From: Clostridiales bacterium UBA8153
GTDB lineage: Bacteria; Bacillota; Sulfobacillia; UBA8153
DNA length: 5,624 bases
Direction of reading: 5' to 3'
NCBI GenBank assembly: GCA_003449495.1
Contig: DMHJ01000104.1
Location: forward strand, 1 to 5,624
Position 1 is the first letter of the stretch; each line of letters begins with the position of its first letter. The notes under the pieces are model-generated. The model was given only the letters and a program-made list of their open reading frames with translations, searched no databases and had not been told where the DNA came from. The position numbers were made by a program, and so were the translations under genes. Shown in pieces: positions 5,521 through 5,624 of this stretch.

Positions 5521-5624
5521 ATGGACCTCGGCAGTGCGAGCGGGGTGCCCGTGTTCGTGGGCCCGGACGGGGTCTCCTTGGAGTTCGGGCCCGGCGCGCG
5601 GAAGGTTACGCCCGAGGTGCGCCT
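5521..5624 (+). CDS. N-terminus of an unidentified gene, cut by the right edge (possibly cupin-type G6P isomerase)
   Basis: An ATG at 5521 opens a frame that runs off the window after 34 codons. GAAGGGGG (5501-5508) lies 12 bases upstream, slightly long but the best site present; no other in-frame start has a binding site. The visible protein begins MDLGSASGVPVFVGPDG, then SLEFGPGARKVTPEVR. The pattern V-x-LEFGPG-x-R-x-V-x-PEVR reminds me of the N-terminus of cupin-type glucose-6-phosphate isomerases (PF06560) of Firmicutes and archaea, which interconvert glucose-6-phosphate and fructose-6-phosphate. The diagnostic cupin histidines would lie outside the window, so the name is only a suggestion. 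Confidence 0.5.
   Translation, partial: MDLGSASGVPVFVGPDGVSLEFGPGARKVTPEVR

Noticed and set aside
1..5624. Search by eye for CRISPR arrays, tRNA or rRNA genes, insertion-sequence ends, toxin-antitoxin pairs and defence genes.
   Set aside because: No regularly spaced repeats, T-loop or anticodon-arm patterns, transposase motifs or paired terminal inverted repeats were seen; the genes present are sporulation, signalling or housekeeping types.

Overview
The window is GC-rich (by eye roughly two-thirds G+C). Its gene content points to an endospore-forming, high-GC Firmicute, probably of the thermophilic Clostridia or Desulfotomaculum/Moorella type. The evidence is a DUF3794/SPOCS spore protein, a pair of small CotF-like coat proteins, strong Firmicute-style Shine-Dalgarno sites (GGGAGGTG, AAAAGGAGG) and frequent GTG/TTG starts. 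The exact genus cannot be read from the sequence.

Layout, left to right. (1) Positions 3-880, + strand: the end of a GAF plus HD-GYP signalling protein, entering from the left edge. It is broken by a frameshift at a run of eight C (598-605), so the HD half and the GYP half lie in different frames. (2) Positions 881-1350: about 470 bases with no convincing gene and several short hairpins. (3) Positions 1351-1890, + strand: a single-domain DUF3794/SPOCS protein. (4) Positions 2013-2213 and 2228-2482, + strand: two very small CotF-type spore coat proteins, 14 bases apart, followed by a hairpin/T-tract terminator. (5) Minus strand: an M42-family aminopeptidase (3705-2620) and, upstream of it in the direction of transcription, a secreted SIMPL/DUF541 protein (4631-3873). 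A strong GC hairpin with a U-rich tail separates them. (6) Positions 4702-5250, + strand, divergent from the SIMPL gene: a stand-alone protein of the pyruvate-kinase C-terminal (alpha/beta) domain type. (7) From 5521, + strand: the start of another gene, cut by the right edge, with a weak resemblance to cupin-type glucose-6-phosphate isomerases.

The genes do not form one operon. Genes 3 and 4 plausibly belong to spore envelope assembly. The M42 peptidase and the SIMPL protein share a strand but appear to be separate transcripts. I found no previously undescribed multi-gene system. The most informative oddities are the C8 frameshift in the HD-GYP gene together with replaced consensus residues in its catalytic domain, an extended cysteine-bearing loop in the DUF3794 protein, and the stand-alone pyruvate-kinase-C-like protein.
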